Shown piece after piece: positions 1 through 8,064 of a stretch of 64,000 nucleotides of DNA; the first letter of the stretch is position 1, and each line of letters opens with the position of its first letter. The notes below the pieces were generated by a model. The model had not been told where the DNA came from. It did no database searches and saw nothing but the letters and a program-made list of their open reading frames with translations. The position numbers were made by a program, and so were the translations under genes. Source of the DNA: Rhodococcus sp. HNM0563 (GTDB lineage Bacteria; Actinomycetota; Actinomycetes; Mycobacteriales; Mycobacteriaceae); the NCBI RefSeq assembly GCF_012726195.1, contig NZ_JAASAF010000001.1:682001-746000 (forward strand). The letters are read 5' to 3'.

Positions 1-524
1 TTCCTCGCTGCGTCGATATAGCGGAAGGTGATCGTCTCCCGATGCGCGATGGCCTCGGCGATGGTGCTCAGGTGCTGTGCGGTCACCGTCGGTGCCTGCT
101 GGGGACTGGTCTCCAGTCCGGCACGGATCGCGGTGAGCAGCGGTCGGAGTCGAGTGGGAAGGAACTGGTCGAGTTTTCCGTACGCGCGGGACGCCGCATC
201 GTCGATGCCGTCGGTCGCCGCATCGTCGCTGCCGCCGTCCGCGAGCCCCACCGAGGCGAGTGAGGCGAGTGCCAGCAGCGTGGCGACGGCCTCGTCGTCG
301 TCGAGAACGAGCGGTGGCATCGTTCGCCCGGCGGCGAGTCGGTAGAAACCGCCGGGACCGGGCTGCGTCTCGACCGGGTACCCGTACCCGCGCAGGCGGT
401 CGACGTCGCGGCGCAGCGTCCGCGGACTGACTTCGAGCCGGCGTGCGAGTTCGTTGCCACCGATCGAGCGACCGGTCTGCAGGAGAGACAGCAGCGCGAG
501 CATCCGTTCCGTCACGTCGGCCAT
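1..524 (-). CDS. HTH/WYL-type transcriptional regulator, 3' end cut by window edge
   Basis: Reading leftward from the ATG at 524, the frame is open to base 1, so only the first ~174 residues are present. The N-terminus is a winged helix-turn-helix of the DeoR/YafY type (roughly residues 4-55, with the segment RLEVSPRTLRRDVDRLRGYG). A stretch typical of the region before a WYL ligand-binding domain follows (LVLDDDEAVATLLALASLAS and later TITFRYIDA). Such proteins are one-component DNA-binding regulators. The gene is divergent from a UvrA-like ABC gene, 61 bp away, and the gap holds a perfect palindrome that may be its operator. The effector is unknown. The family call is from motif reading; the C-terminal half cannot be seen. 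Confidence 0.8.
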   Translation of the reverse strand, partial: MADVTERMLALLSLLQTGRSIGGNELARRLEVSPRTLRRDVDRLRGYGYPVETQPGPGGFYRLAAGRTMPPLVLDDDEAVATLLALASLASVGLADGGSDDAATDGIDDAASRAYGKLDQFLPTRLRPLLTAIRAGLETSPQQAPTVTAQHLSTIAEAIAHRETITFRYIDAAR

Positions 525-543
525 GTGCCGATTCTTCCCGAAA

Positions 544-566
544 ATGCGGTCAGGATGCGGCCGCAT
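544..566. promoter_or_regulatory. Palindromic candidate operator between divergent regulator and UvrA-like gene
   Basis: ATGCGGCCGCAT at 555-566 is a perfect 12-bp palindrome. A direct copy of its half-site, ATGCGG, lies 11 bp upstream at 544-549, one helical turn away. It sits in the only gap between the two divergent start codons, the usual place for an autoregulatory operator. That the flanking WYL-type regulator binds here is inference. Confidence 0.4.
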
Positions 567-585
567 TCGGTCGTACCGTCGAGGC

Positions 586-2832
586 ATGACAGCTACGCGA
601 CACATCACTGTTCGCAGGGCACACACCAACAACCTGGCCGACCTCGACCTCGACATCCCGCGCCACCGGCTGGTCGTCGTCGTCGGGGTGTCCGGCTCGG
701 GTAAATCGTCACTGGTGTTCGACACGATCGCCGCCGAGGCGGGGTACCAGCTGGGCGAGACGTTCCCGCCGTTCACCAGGAACCGACTGCCGAAATGGAG
801 CCGGCCCGCCGCCGAACACATCGCAGGTCTGACCCCGGTGATCGTCATCGATCAGCGCAGGATCGGCGGAAACGCCCGCTCGACCGTCGGCACCATCACC
901 GACACGTGGACCTACCTGCGATTGCTGTACTCGCGCATCGGGACACCGCACGTAGGCGAATCGAATCGCTTCTCGTTCAACGACCCCGCGGGAATGTGCC
1001 CCACCTGCTCGGGCCTCGGGGAAGTCGTCGCCAGTGCGGTCGAACGCTTTCTCGACCTCGATAAGTCGCTCGCCGACGGCGCCATCGTGCTCCCGGGTTT
1101 CGGCGACGGCGGGTACTGGTACTCGTTGTACGCCGACATCGGAACATTCGACGCCCATACCCCGCTGCGGCAGTGGAGCGAGGCCGAACGCGACGCACTC
1201 TTGTACGGCGGTGAGGCCGCGGCGAAACTGGGCCGCAGGACGCCGAAAGAGTACGAGGGCGTCGTACCGCGATTCGAACGCATCTACCTGCACACCTCCG
1301 ACAATCTGTCCGAACGCAAGCAGGACACAATCCGCCGCTTCACGAGATCGCAGACCTGTCCCGAGTGCGACGGCGACCGGCTGAACAAAGCCGCCCGCAC
1401 CGCGGTCGTGCTCGGTCGTACCCCAGGCGAGATGTCCCGTCTCGAGATTGCCGAACTTCTCGACCTCGTCCGCACCATCGATTCAGCCCATGTCGCGCCG
1501 GTCGTCGTCGCGCTGACGGAACGGCTCGACGCCATGGTGAAGATCGGACTCGGGTACCTGACACTTGCCCGCCCGACCACAAGCCTGTCCGGCGGCGAAT
1601 CCCAGCGCATCAAGACGGTCCGACATCTCGGATCGAGCCTGACCGAGATGACCTACGTGGTCGACGAACCGACAGTGGGGCTGCACCCGAGCGATGTCGA
1701 GTCGATGGTCGAATTGCTCGAACACCTCTGCAGCAGTGGTAACAGCGTGCTGGTCGTCGAACACGATCCCGCGGTGATGGCCCGGGCGGACGAGGTGATC
1801 GAGATCGGACCGGGCGCCGGCGCGGCCGGCGGCCGACTCGTGTTCCAAGGGACATTCGACGACCTGCGCCGCGCCGATACTCCGACCGGGCGTGCCCTGC
1901 GTCGACGAGCACTGCCCGAGCGTGCGCCACGGCCCGCGGCCGGCTACCTCACCGTCGCCGACGCACGACGAAACAATCTGCAGCATCTCACCGTGCAGAT
2001 CCCCAGAGGCGTGATGACCGTGCTCACCGGCGTTGCGGGATCCGGGAAGTCCAGTCTGGCTACGGAACTCGTCGACCAACACGAGGCAATCGTGATCGAC
2101 CAGAAGCCCGTGAGCACAAACCGGCGCTCTACCCCGATCACCTACACCGGCATCGCACCCTCAATCCGGAGACTGTTCGCGCGCCGCAACGACGTGCCCT
2201 CGACTCTGTTCAGTGCCAATTCCGACGGCGGGTGCCCGGATTGCATGGGCACCGGCGTCATCTACACCGATCTCGCGTTCATGGAGGGACAGGAAGTCGT
2301 GTGCGAGACGTGCCACGGACGTCGATTCACGCCCGAGGTCCTCGCGCACACCGTCGACGGGCTGTCCATCGCGGACGTGGACGATCTGACCGTCGCGCAG
2401 GCCGTCGCCCGCTTGCCCGACAAGGGCATCGCTCGCGCGCTGGAACAGCTCGCGGCGGTCGGCCTGGGCTATCTGCGTCTGGGGCAGTCGTTGAGCACGC
2501 TCTCGGGAGGCGAATGCCAACGAGTCAAGATCGCCAAGGAACTGCGGCAGGTGGAACAGACCACCACCTATGTCCTCGACGAACCGACCACCGGGCTGCA
2601 CATGAGCGACATCGACGCCTTGCTGCACGTTCTCGACACCCTCGTCGAGGCCGGGAACGATGTGGTGGTCGTCGAGCACAACCTCGACGTCATCCGCCGC
2701 GCCGACTGGCTGATCGACCTCGGCCCCGGGCCCGGCCGACACGGCGGGACCGTCCTGTTCGAGGGACACGTGGCCGACTACACCGGATACGACACGCCCA
2801 CGTGTCGTGCACTGGCGGAGGCCCTCGAATGA
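586..2832 (+). CDS. UvrA-like ABC ATPase (UvrA paralogue, drug-resistance type)
   Basis: 748 residues, shorter than canonical UvrA (about 950). Two ABC modules are visible. Module 1 has Walker A GVSGSGKSS at residues 34-42, zinc-knuckle pairs CPTC and CPEC, signature LSGGESQRIK and Walker B VVDEPTVGLHPSD. Module 2 has Walker A GVAGSGKSSL, the pairs CPDC and CETC, signature LSGGECQRVK and Walker B VLDEPTTGLHMSD. All catalytic motifs are intact, so it should be an active ATPase. Short UvrA paralogues of this class are known in actinomycetes and some are linked to resistance against DNA-intercalating compounds (DrrC-like). It lacks uvrB/uvrC neighbours and pairs with a divergent WYL-type regulator, suggesting an inducible role outside general repair. 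ATG 586 was chosen over an upstream in-frame start because conserved sequence begins here. Confidence 0.85.
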   Translation: MTATRHITVRRAHTNNLADLDLDIPRHRLVVVVGVSGSGKSSLVFDTIAAEAGYQLGETFPPFTRNRLPKWSRPAAEHIAGLTPVIVIDQRRIGGNARSTVGTITDTWTYLRLLYSRIGTPHVGESNRFSFNDPAGMCPTCSGLGEVVASAVERFLDLDKSLADGAIVLPGFGDGGYWYSLYADIGTFDAHTPLRQWSEAERDALLYGGEAAAKLGRRTPKEYEGVVPRFERIYLHTSDNLSERKQDTIRRFTRSQTCPECDGDRLNKAARTAVVLGRTPGEMSRLEIAELLDLVRTIDSAHVAPVVVALTERLDAMVKIGLGYLTLARPTTSLSGGESQRIKTVRHLGSSLTEMTYVVDEPTVGLHPSDVESMVELLEHLCSSGNSVLVVEHDPAVMARADEVIEIGPGAGAAGGRLVFQGTFDDLRRADTPTGRALRRRALPERAPRPAAGYLTVADARRNNLQHLTVQIPRGVMTVLTGVAGSGKSSLATELVDQHEAIVIDQKPVSTNRRSTPITYTGIAPSIRRLFARRNDVPSTLFSANSDGGCPDCMGTGVIYTDLAFMEGQEVVCETCHGRRFTPEVLAHTVDGLSIADVDDLTVAQAVARLPDKGIARALEQLAAVGLGYLRLGQSLSTLSGGECQRVKIAKELRQVEQTTTYVLDEPTTGLHMSDIDALLHVLDTLVEAGNDVVVVEHNLDVIRRADWLIDLGPGPGRHGGTVLFEGHVADYTGYDTPTCRALAEALE

Positions 2833-2927
2833 GCCCCGGCGCGCCCGCGTCGGTGACGCCGGACCGGTGGCGGTCTCCGGTGGCTCGATCCCGCCGAGTC
2901 GCTTTCGAGGTTCGAGGAGGCAGGCAC

Positions 2928-2933
2928 TACTGT
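2928..2933 (+). promoter_or_regulatory. -10 box for leaderless hisA
   Basis: TACTGT fits the actinobacterial -10 pattern TANNNT and ends 7 bases before the GTG at 2941. Transcription would then start at or next to the start codon. No Shine-Dalgarno sequence is visible just upstream of that GTG. Confidence 0.5.
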
Positions 2934-2940
2934 AGGCCCG

Positions 2941-3675
2941 GTGAGCCTGGTCCTTTTGCCTGCAGTCGACGTAGCCAACGGTGAAGCAGTTCGCCTCGTC
3001 CAGGGAGAGGCGGGCAGCGAAACCGGCTACGGTTCTCCGCGCGACGCCGCCTTCGAATGGCAGAACGCCGGTGCCGAATGGGTGCACATGGTCGACCTCG
3101 ACGCGGCGTTCGGCCGCGGCGACAACCGTGAACTGATCGCGCAGGTCGTCGGGGAACTCGATGTGAAGGTCGAACTCTCCGGTGGTATCCGCGACGACGC
3201 GACCCTCGCAGCGGCCCTTGCGACCGGCTGCGCGCGGGTGAACCTCGGCACCGCCGCCATCGAGAATCCCGAGTGGTGCGCACGCGTCATCGGTGAGCAC
3301 GGCGACCGCATCGCCGTCGGCCTGGACGTCAAACTCATCGACGGCGAATGGCGTCTTCGCGGGCGCGGCTGGGTGTCCGACGGCGGCGACCTCTGGGAGA
3401 CACTCGAGCGGCTCAACAGCGAGGGGTGTTCCCGATACGTCGTCACGGACGTGACCAAGGACGGCACCCTCAGCGGCCCCAACCTCGACCTGCTCGGCTC
3501 GGTGTGCAACGCCACCGACGCTCCCGTCGTGGCGTCCGGCGGCGTCTCGACCGTCGACGATCTGCGTGCGATCGCCACGCTCGTCGACGAAGGAATCGAA
3601 GGCGCGATCATCGGCAAAGCGCTCTACGCCGGCCGGTTCACTCTTCCCGAAGCACTCGACGCGGTTTCGCGCTGA
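2941..3675 (+). CDS. hisA: Phosphoribosyl isomerase A (HisA; probably bifunctional HisA/TrpF, PriA)
   Basis: 244-residue (beta/alpha)8-barrel protein that isomerises ProFAR to PRFAR in histidine synthesis. The N-terminal [19 protein letters not shown] carries the first catalytic Asp, and [15 protein letters not shown] carries the second catalytic Asp with a phosphate-binding loop. In actinobacteria this enzyme (PriA) also performs the TrpF step of tryptophan synthesis. The trp genes downstream (trpE, trpC, trpB, trpA) include no trpF, which fits that dual role, though trpF elsewhere in the genome cannot be excluded. The start is GTG 2941, in a leaderless layout. It is followed after 5 bp by the inositol-monophosphatase-like gene and then hisF and hisI, forming one operon. 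Confidence 0.93.
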   Translation: MSLVLLPAVDVANGEAVRLVQGEAGSETGYGSPRDAAFEWQNAGAEWVHMVDLDAAFGRGDNRELIAQVVGELDVKVELSGGIRDDATLAAALATGCARVNLGTAAIENPEWCARVIGEHGDRIAVGLDVKLIDGEWRLRGRGWVSDGGDLWETLERLNSEGCSRYVVTDVTKDGTLSGPNLDLLGSVCNATDAPVVASGGVSTVDDLRAIATLVDEGIEGAIIGKALYAGRFTLPEALDAVSR

Positions 3676-3680
3676 CGTCG

Positions 3681-4508
3681 ATGGCCGCGAACCCAGACCG
3701 CGAACGCCTCCTCGCTGTTGCGAGCGAGGTGCTCGACGGTGTGTCCGGGCGGTTCGTCGCCGGCCATGGAGCACCGCGGTCGGTGGACAAGGGGCGCAAC
3801 GACTTCGCGACCGACCTCGATCTCGAACTCGAACGCCGCATCAGCGGTGAGCTCGCCGAGCGCACAGGTATCGCTGTGCACGGCGAGGAGTTCGGGGGGC
3901 CATCGGCGAGCAGCGGGACAGTGTGGCTACTCGATCCCATCGACGGCACCGTCAATTATTCGGCGGGACTCCCCACCGCGGGAATCCTGCTGTCGCTCGT
4001 CGAGGACGGCGAACCGGTGCTGGGCTTGACATGGATGCCGCTGATCGGCCACAGGTTCTCCGCGGTGGTCGACGGTCCGCTGCTGTTCAACGGTGAGCCC
4101 CGAAAGCGTCTCGAACCTCAGCGGCTCGAGGACCACATGATCGCTGTCGGCAGCTTCGACGTCGACAGTCGCGGTCGTGTTCCCGGACGCACCCGGCTGT
4201 CCGTCATCACCGAACTGAGTCGCCGGGTCGCGCGGCTGCGGATGCACGGCTCGACAGGTATCGATCTCGCCTACACGGCGTCGGGGGCGCTCGGCGGAGC
4301 GGTCGTGTTCGGTCACCACCCGTGGGACAACGCGGCCGGGGTGGCGCTGGTCCGTGCGGCAGGCGGGATCGCCACCGACTTCGAGGGCAGGCCCTGGCGC
4401 ATCGGGAGCGGATCGGTACTGGCCGCAGCTCCCGGAATTCACGACGAAATATCGGACATTCTGAGATCCGTGAGGACGGAGTCTCGTTCAGAAGGAGAAT
4501 CCCAATGA
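3681..4508 (+). CDS. impA: Inositol monophosphatase-family phosphatase of the his operon
   Basis: 275 residues. Metal-binding motifs of the IMPase/FBPase superfamily are clear: GEEFGG (acidic pair), [12 protein letters not shown] (the DPIDGT metal site) and [17 protein letters not shown] near the C-terminus. Family members are Mg2+-dependent sugar or inositol phosphatases. A homologue lies between hisA and hisF in mycobacteria and corynebacteria under the name impA. Some relatives act as histidinol-phosphate phosphatase (HisN), so the substrate is not settled by sequence. It starts at ATG 3681, 5 bp after hisA, and its TGA overlaps the hisF ATG (ATGA), indicating translational coupling. Confidence 0.85.
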   Translation: MAANPDRERLLAVASEVLDGVSGRFVAGHGAPRSVDKGRNDFATDLDLELERRISGELAERTGIAVHGEEFGGPSASSGTVWLLDPIDGTVNYSAGLPTAGILLSLVEDGEPVLGLTWMPLIGHRFSAVVDGPLLFNGEPRKRLEPQRLEDHMIAVGSFDVDSRGRVPGRTRLSVITELSRRVARLRMHGSTGIDLAYTASGALGGAVVFGHHPWDNAAGVALVRAAGGIATDFEGRPWRIGSGSVLAAAPGIHDEISDILRSVRTESRSEGESQ

Positions 4509-5278
4509 CGCTCGCCGTGCGAGTGATCCCCTGCCTCGATGTCGACGCCGGACGGGTCGTCAAGGGAGTCAACTTCGAGAATCTGCGCGATGCCGGCGAC
4601 CCCGTCGAACTTGCCGCCCTCTACGACGCCCAGGGCGCCGACGAACTGACCTTCCTCGATGTCACCGCCTCGAGCGGTGATCGCGGCACGATGCTCGATG
4701 TCGTCACCCGTACCGCCGAGCAGGTATTCATTCCGCTCACGGTCGGCGGCGGAGTCCGCACGGTCGACGACGTCGACCGACTGTTGCGGGCGGGTGCCGA
4801 CAAGGTCTCGGTGAATACTGCGGCGATCGCGCGGCCGGAAGTGCTGCGCGAGATGTCCGAGAGGTTCGGCTCCCAGTGCATCGTGCTGTCCGTCGACGCC
4901 CGCACTGTTCCGGACGGTCAGGAACCCACCCCGTCGGGCTGGGAGGTCACCACCCACGGTGGCCGCCGCGGCACCGGTATCGATGCGGTGGAGTGGGCTC
5001 GGCGCGGTGAAGAACTGGGGGTGGGGGAGATCCTGCTCAACTCGATGGACGCCGATGGAACCAAGACCGGCTTCGATCTGAAGATCATCGAGTCCGTGCG
5101 TGCGGCGGTGCGCGTCCCCGTCATCGCATCGGGCGGCGCCGGTGCGGTAGAGCACTTCGCGCCGGCCGTACAGGCGGGCGCTGACGCGGTGCTCGCGGCG
5201 AGCGTGTTCCACTTCCGTGAACTCACGATCGGGCAGGTCAAGGATGCGATGCGCGCGGAAGGAATTGTGGTCCGATGA
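4505..5278 (+). CDS. hisF: Imidazole glycerol phosphate synthase cyclase subunit HisF
   Basis: 257 residues, normal length. This is the (beta/alpha)8 cyclase half of IGP synthase, which works with the glutaminase HisH to convert PRFAR and ammonia to IGP and AICAR. The first catalytic Asp is in [20 protein letters not shown] and the second in [17 protein letters not shown]. The phosphate-binding segments LTVGGGVRT and [13 protein letters not shown] are present. It overlaps both neighbours by ATGA (impA upstream, hisI downstream). HisH is not in this window and is presumably upstream. Confidence 0.96.
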   Translation: MTLAVRVIPCLDVDAGRVVKGVNFENLRDAGDPVELAALYDAQGADELTFLDVTASSGDRGTMLDVVTRTAEQVFIPLTVGGGVRTVDDVDRLLRAGADKVSVNTAAIARPEVLREMSERFGSQCIVLSVDARTVPDGQEPTPSGWEVTTHGGRRGTGIDAVEWARRGEELGVGEILLNSMDADGTKTGFDLKIIESVRAAVRVPVIASGGAGAVEHFAPAVQAGADAVLAASVFHFRELTIGQVKDAMRAEGIVVR

Positions 5279-5616
5279 GCACTATCCTGAACCCGGAGAT
5301 TGCGGCCAGGCTCAAGCGTAACGAGGCCGGGTTGTTCGCGGCGGTCGTGCAGGAGAAATCCACCGGGGCGGTCCTGATGATGGCGTGGATGGACGACGAG
5401 GCGCTCGCGCGCACGCTCGCCACACGCAAGGCCACATATTTCTCGAGATCCCGCAATCAGTATTGGGTCAAGGGTGAGACCTCGGGACACACCCAATACG
5501 TGCACGAGGTCCGGCTCGATTGTGATGGTGACACCGTGTTGCTCGTCGTCGACCAGGTCGGTGCGGCATGCCATACCGGTACGCACACGTGTTTCGACAC
5601 CGACGTCCTGCTCTAA
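5275..5616 (+). CDS. hisI: Phosphoribosyl-AMP cyclohydrolase
   Basis: 113 residues, the size of monofunctional HisI (no HisE domain). It hydrolyses phosphoribosyl-AMP to ProFAR, the substrate for HisA. Characteristic segments are [27 protein letters not shown] (SRSR...WxKGETSG motif) and the metal-ligand region [15 protein letters not shown] with [11 protein letters not shown] near the end, containing the Zn-binding cysteines. ATGA overlap with hisF. It is the last gene of the his operon: a 15-bp stem hairpin follows 22 bases after the stop. Confidence 0.96.
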   Translation: MSTILNPEIAARLKRNEAGLFAAVVQEKSTGAVLMMAWMDDEALARTLATRKATYFSRSRNQYWVKGETSGHTQYVHEVRLDCDGDTVLLVVDQVGAACHTGTHTCFDTDVLL

Positions 5617-5638
5617 CCCGAGAAGCGTAGTTAATCGA

Positions 5639-5681
5639 CGAATGTGCCCGACCGCCCGCGATGCGGGGTCGGGCACGTTCG
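5639..5681 (+). terminator. Hairpin terminator after hisI
   Basis: A 15-bp stem (5639-5653 with 5667-5681; one G-U wobble, otherwise perfect) closes a 13-nt loop just after hisI. There is no T-run, as is usual for high-GC actinobacterial terminators. Confidence 0.7.
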
Positions 5682-5683
5682 TC

Positions 5684-6242
5684 ATTGCGCCGTTCGCGGG
5701 TGAAACCTTGTCATCGCCCTGTGATGACGTGTCATCGACGAGTGCATTTGATCTGTGTGATGTAACACAAAGCGGTGTTGATCGGGGCCCCCGGATGTCC
5801 ATGCGGGATCCGGATCCGATGTGGTGGTCCGGACCGGTGCGTGCCAGCATCGCTGTCGGTCGGCGAATGCCGCGCAGTCGTTGACACCCTTCGGTCTGTG
5901 GCTGAATTGCCTTGCGGTGCAATCGATGATTCGCGTCGGCCGCTAGGGCATGCGTCCGGAGCGGGCGTACCTGGGTGCTGCGAGGTGCGGCATCCGGGCG
6001 GCGCATCGAATGTCGCTGATGTGAATGATGTGCTTCGAGTGTGGCATGGAGCATGTTCATGGCGGCGGAGTTGGCTCGGGCACGATCGCTTGAAGGTCTT
6101 ACTACCTGCAGCGTTACCTGGTTGTGACCTCAAGGCCGCCGAATTGTGACCCTCCGGGATGGACGACTTCCTTCGGTGAACGTGCGCGGCCCCCCATTTC
6201 CGGAGGCCGAACCGAACTCGGTCGAATTTTGGAGCACGACCC
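5684..6242. other. Long gene-free upstream region of the GH19 gene
   Basis: About 560 bp between the his terminator and the GH19 gene. Short open frames here (for example 5775-6149 on the plus strand) are cysteine- and arginine-rich, lack a ribosome site and resemble no family, so they are not called. It contains two palindromes near 5723-5769. I looked for the conserved elements of a c-di-AMP (ydaO) riboswitch, which often precedes actinobacterial wall-hydrolase genes, and did not recognise them. Confidence 0.5.
5754..5769. promoter_or_regulatory. Crp/GlxR-like palindrome upstream of GH19 gene
   Basis: TGTGTGATGTAACACA fits the TGTG-N8-CACA frame of Crp/GlxR sites and its five outer base pairs on each side are symmetric (TGTGT/ACACA). 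A second inverted repeat, GATGAC-GT-GTCATC, lies 17 bp upstream at 5723-5736. The distance to the GH19 start (about 470 bp) is large, so the target is uncertain. Confidence 0.35.
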
Positions 6243-7073
6243 ATGTCCCTTACATGCTCGCGGCACGTCCGTGTCGCGATCGCAGCCGTGGCGTTGATCG
6301 GTACGGCAACCTCTGCCGTTCTCGGTTTCGGCGCGGCCGATGCCCAGGCCACTCCGGTGGCTCCGGCGCCCACCCGGTACGACGCGTCGAGCAACCTGCT
6401 CGAGGTGCTGGAACTCGCCACTCTTGCCGAGAGCGGGTGGGCTGTCGCCGACGACCCTTCGGCTCCGATTCCGGCCGAGGCCTCGGATGCCTCCGCCGAC
6501 GCGTCGGAGGCTGCCCCGTCAGAGGCTCCTGCTCCCGCACCACCGGCTGTCACCACCGACGATCTGAGGATGATCGTGCCGCAGATTCCAGCCGAGAGGA
6601 TCGACCAGTACATCGCTCCGTTGAACGAGGCGATGACACGCAACGGTATCGACACGCCGGTCCGCCAGGCGGCGTTCATCGCACAACTCGCGGTCGAGTC
6701 CGACTCCTTCCGGACGTTCGAGGAGTATGCGTCCGGTCGTGCCTATGAAGGCAGGGCCGATCTCGGCAACACCCAGCCCGGAGACGGTGAGCGATACAAG
6801 GGCAGGGGAGCGATCCAGGTCACCGGTCGTCACAACTACGAGGAACTGAGCCGGCACACGGGGGTGGACTTCGTCGCGAACCCCGAGTTGCTCGCCGCGC
6901 CGGAGAACGCTTTCGCCAGTGCAGCCTGGTATTGGACGTCGCGTGATCTCAACCAGGTTGCGGACACGGCGGGGATCGTCCGGGTATCCGAACTCGTCAA
7001 CGGCGGTCACCATGCCCTCACTCGTCGGATCGCCGACTTCGAGCGGGGCCTCGACGTGCTGCTCGCGCCGTAG
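6243..7073 (+). CDS. Secreted GH19-type chitinase/endolysin-like glycoside hydrolase
   Basis: 276 residues. A signal peptide covers about residues 1-36 (basic start, hydrophobic core VAIAAVALIGTATSAVLG, cleavage near ADAQA). An Ala/Pro/Glu-rich linker follows (about 77-102), and a catalytic domain runs from about 104 to the end. The catalytic domain has the GH19 hallmarks: FIAQLAVESDSFRTFEEYAS with the catalytic Glu, the tract GERYKGRGAIQVTGRHNYEE, and ASAAWYW near the C-terminal helices. GH19 enzymes cleave chitin or, in phage-type members, peptidoglycan-like glycans. Here export and the single-domain build suggest cell-wall or environmental glycan turnover; the exact substrate is not visible. 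A GGAG lies 8 bases upstream of the ATG. Confidence 0.8.
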   Translation: MSLTCSRHVRVAIAAVALIGTATSAVLGFGAADAQATPVAPAPTRYDASSNLLEVLELATLAESGWAVADDPSAPIPAEASDASADASEAAPSEAPAPAPPAVTTDDLRMIVPQIPAERIDQYIAPLNEAMTRNGIDTPVRQAAFIAQLAVESDSFRTFEEYASGRAYEGRADLGNTQPGDGERYKGRGAIQVTGRHNYEELSRHTGVDFVANPELLAAPENAFASAAWYWTSRDLNQVADTAGIVRVSELVNGGHHALTRRIADFERGLDVLLAP

Positions 7074-7085
7074 GACGCGAGCGTA

Positions 7086-7107
7086 GGGTTCGAGCGACGG
7101 CGAACCC
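7086..7107 (+). terminator. Hairpin after GH19 gene
   Basis: GGGTTCG (7086-7092) and CGAACCC (7101-7107) form a perfect 7-bp stem with an 8-nt loop, 13 bases past the stop. No T-run follows. Confidence 0.5.
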
Positions 7108-7155
7108 GATGCAGCGATCGCCGATGCGACGTCACAGCTTCGCCCTCCCTGTGAT

Positions 7156-7161
7156 TACAGT
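7156..7161 (+). promoter_or_regulatory. -10 box for leaderless tautomerase gene
   Basis: TACAGT ends 6 bases before ATG 7168. The same box and spacing recur upstream of the Nudix gene at 21246. Confidence 0.45.
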
Positions 7162-7167
7162 GCGTCC

Positions 7168-7347
7168 ATGCCTCTTATCCAGATCAGCCAGACGCCCGGA
7201 CTCACGAGCGAGCAGAAGGCCGAGGTGATTGCCGCGGTCACCCGCGCCTACGCCGAGGCCGCAGGCAAGAGCGAGTCGTCGGTGTGGGTGACGCTTACCG
7301 AGGTGCCGCGCGAGAACTGGGGCGTCGGCGGGACGCCGCTGGGGTGA
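7168..7347 (+). CDS. 4-oxalocrotonate tautomerase-family protein
   Basis: A 59-residue small protein (MPLIQISQTPGLTSEQK...) of the 4-OT superfamily. The residue after the initiator Met is Pro, the general base of these enzymes once Met is removed. The length (about 60) and the beta-alpha-beta pattern, with GLTSEQKAEVIAAVTRAYAE as the helix and SSVWVTLTEVPRENWGVGG as the second strand and tail, match. Members tautomerise or dehalogenate small enol/keto acids and act as hexamers. No catabolic partner genes adjoin, so the substrate is unknown. The last five codons and the stop lie in a 22-bp tandem repeat. Confidence 0.85.
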   Translation: MPLIQISQTPGLTSEQKAEVIAAVTRAYAEAAGKSESSVWVTLTEVPRENWGVGGTPLG

Positions 7348-7395
7348 CTGTGGGACGCCGCTGGGGTGACTGTGGGACGCCGCTGGGGTGAGTGC
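7330..7395. repeat. 22-bp tandem repeat spanning the tautomerase stop codon
   Basis: Three head-to-tail copies of the unit GGGACGCCGCTGGGGTGACT plus GT (22 bp): 7330-7351, 7352-7373 and 7374-7395. The first two are identical; the third differs in its last bases. Copy 1 encodes the C-terminal GTPLG and stop of the tautomerase; copies 2 and 3 are untranslated duplicates. Confidence 0.9.
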
Positions 7396-7404
7396 AGCCA
7401 GTGG

Positions 7405-8043
7405 TCAGAATGATCGGACCATGGTGAGTTGGTGTACGCGGGCGCCCTCGTAGCGAAGTCCGGGAACCGGTGGGGTGCTGCCGTGTGCTGCGAATCCCAT
7501 CCGTTCGAAGAACCTTGCTGCCCTGGTATTTTCGACCAGTGTCTGGAGGTGGCAACCCGGCACTTGTTCCGAGCGTAGGCGATCGAACCAGGCGTCCATC
7601 AGTCCGGAAGCTGCGCCCGTGCCGCGCGCCTCCGGCGCAACGTTGATGTGCAGGTGCGCAGGCCACCGTGGATCGTGGATCTCGCCTGCCGTCGGGGTCC
7701 GGCGGATTGCTGCTGCGGCCGCGTCGAGCATGCTGCGCCCGAAGAACATGACGGCCTGCCTGCTGCGAAACGGCCGGTGTCGACGGAGGGAGTCGGTGAT
7801 GAGTGTGTCCTCGCTCGGGAATGCCGCGGTGTCGACGCACCCGGCGAGGTAGCCGACGAGTGCTCCGTCGTGCTCGGCGACGAACAGGGAAGCGGGTTCG
7901 AGGTCCATGTACGGATCGAGATAGACCGCTGCTTCGGAATCAGTGTGACCCCACAGTGATTCGGTGGGGGATCCTTGTCCCGCGCGTGCGAACAAGGTGC
8001 GTAGGTCGGGGCGATCGTTCTCGGTGAATGTCCGAATCCGCAT
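7405..8043 (-). CDS. GNAT-family N-acetyltransferase
   Basis: 212 residues. The acetyl-CoA binding fold of GNAT enzymes is visible: ASLFVAEHDGALVGYLAG (strands 2-4), then AHLHINVAPEARGTGAASGL with the R/Q-x-x-G-x-G/A pyrophosphate loop, and LQTLVENTRAARFFERMGF, the N-x-x-A-x-x-F-Y-x-x-x-G-F-type C-terminal motif. An insertion between the second strand and the CoA loop (about residues 72-128) makes it longer than minimal GNATs. Substrate unknown. It is transcribed leftward, downstream of the MarR gene with a 21-bp gap, so the two are probably cotranscribed. Confidence 0.8.
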   Translation of the reverse strand: MRIRTFTENDRPDLRTLFARAGQGSPTESLWGHTDSEAAVYLDPYMDLEPASLFVAEHDGALVGYLAGCVDTAAFPSEDTLITDSLRRHRPFRSRQAVMFFGRSMLDAAAAAIRRTPTAGEIHDPRWPAHLHINVAPEARGTGAASGLMDAWFDRLRSEQVPGCHLQTLVENTRAARFFERMGFAAHGSTPPVPGLRYEGARVHQLTMVRSF

Positions 8044-8064
8044 TCGGACAAGCTACCGCAACGT

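Noticed and set aside
2161..3774. 537-codon open frame on the minus strand opposite the UvrA-like gene end and hisA
   Set aside because: It is antisense to well-supported genes, crosses their boundary and resembles no family; long shadow frames are expected at this GC content.
5775..6149. Plus-strand frame of 124 codons upstream of the GH19 gene
   Set aside because: Cys- and Arg-rich, no ribosome site, no similarity, and codon use unlike the neighbours.
5684..6242. c-di-AMP riboswitch upstream of the GH19 hydrolase
   Set aside because: Looked for because of the gene type, but the conserved ydaO sequence blocks were not recognisable.
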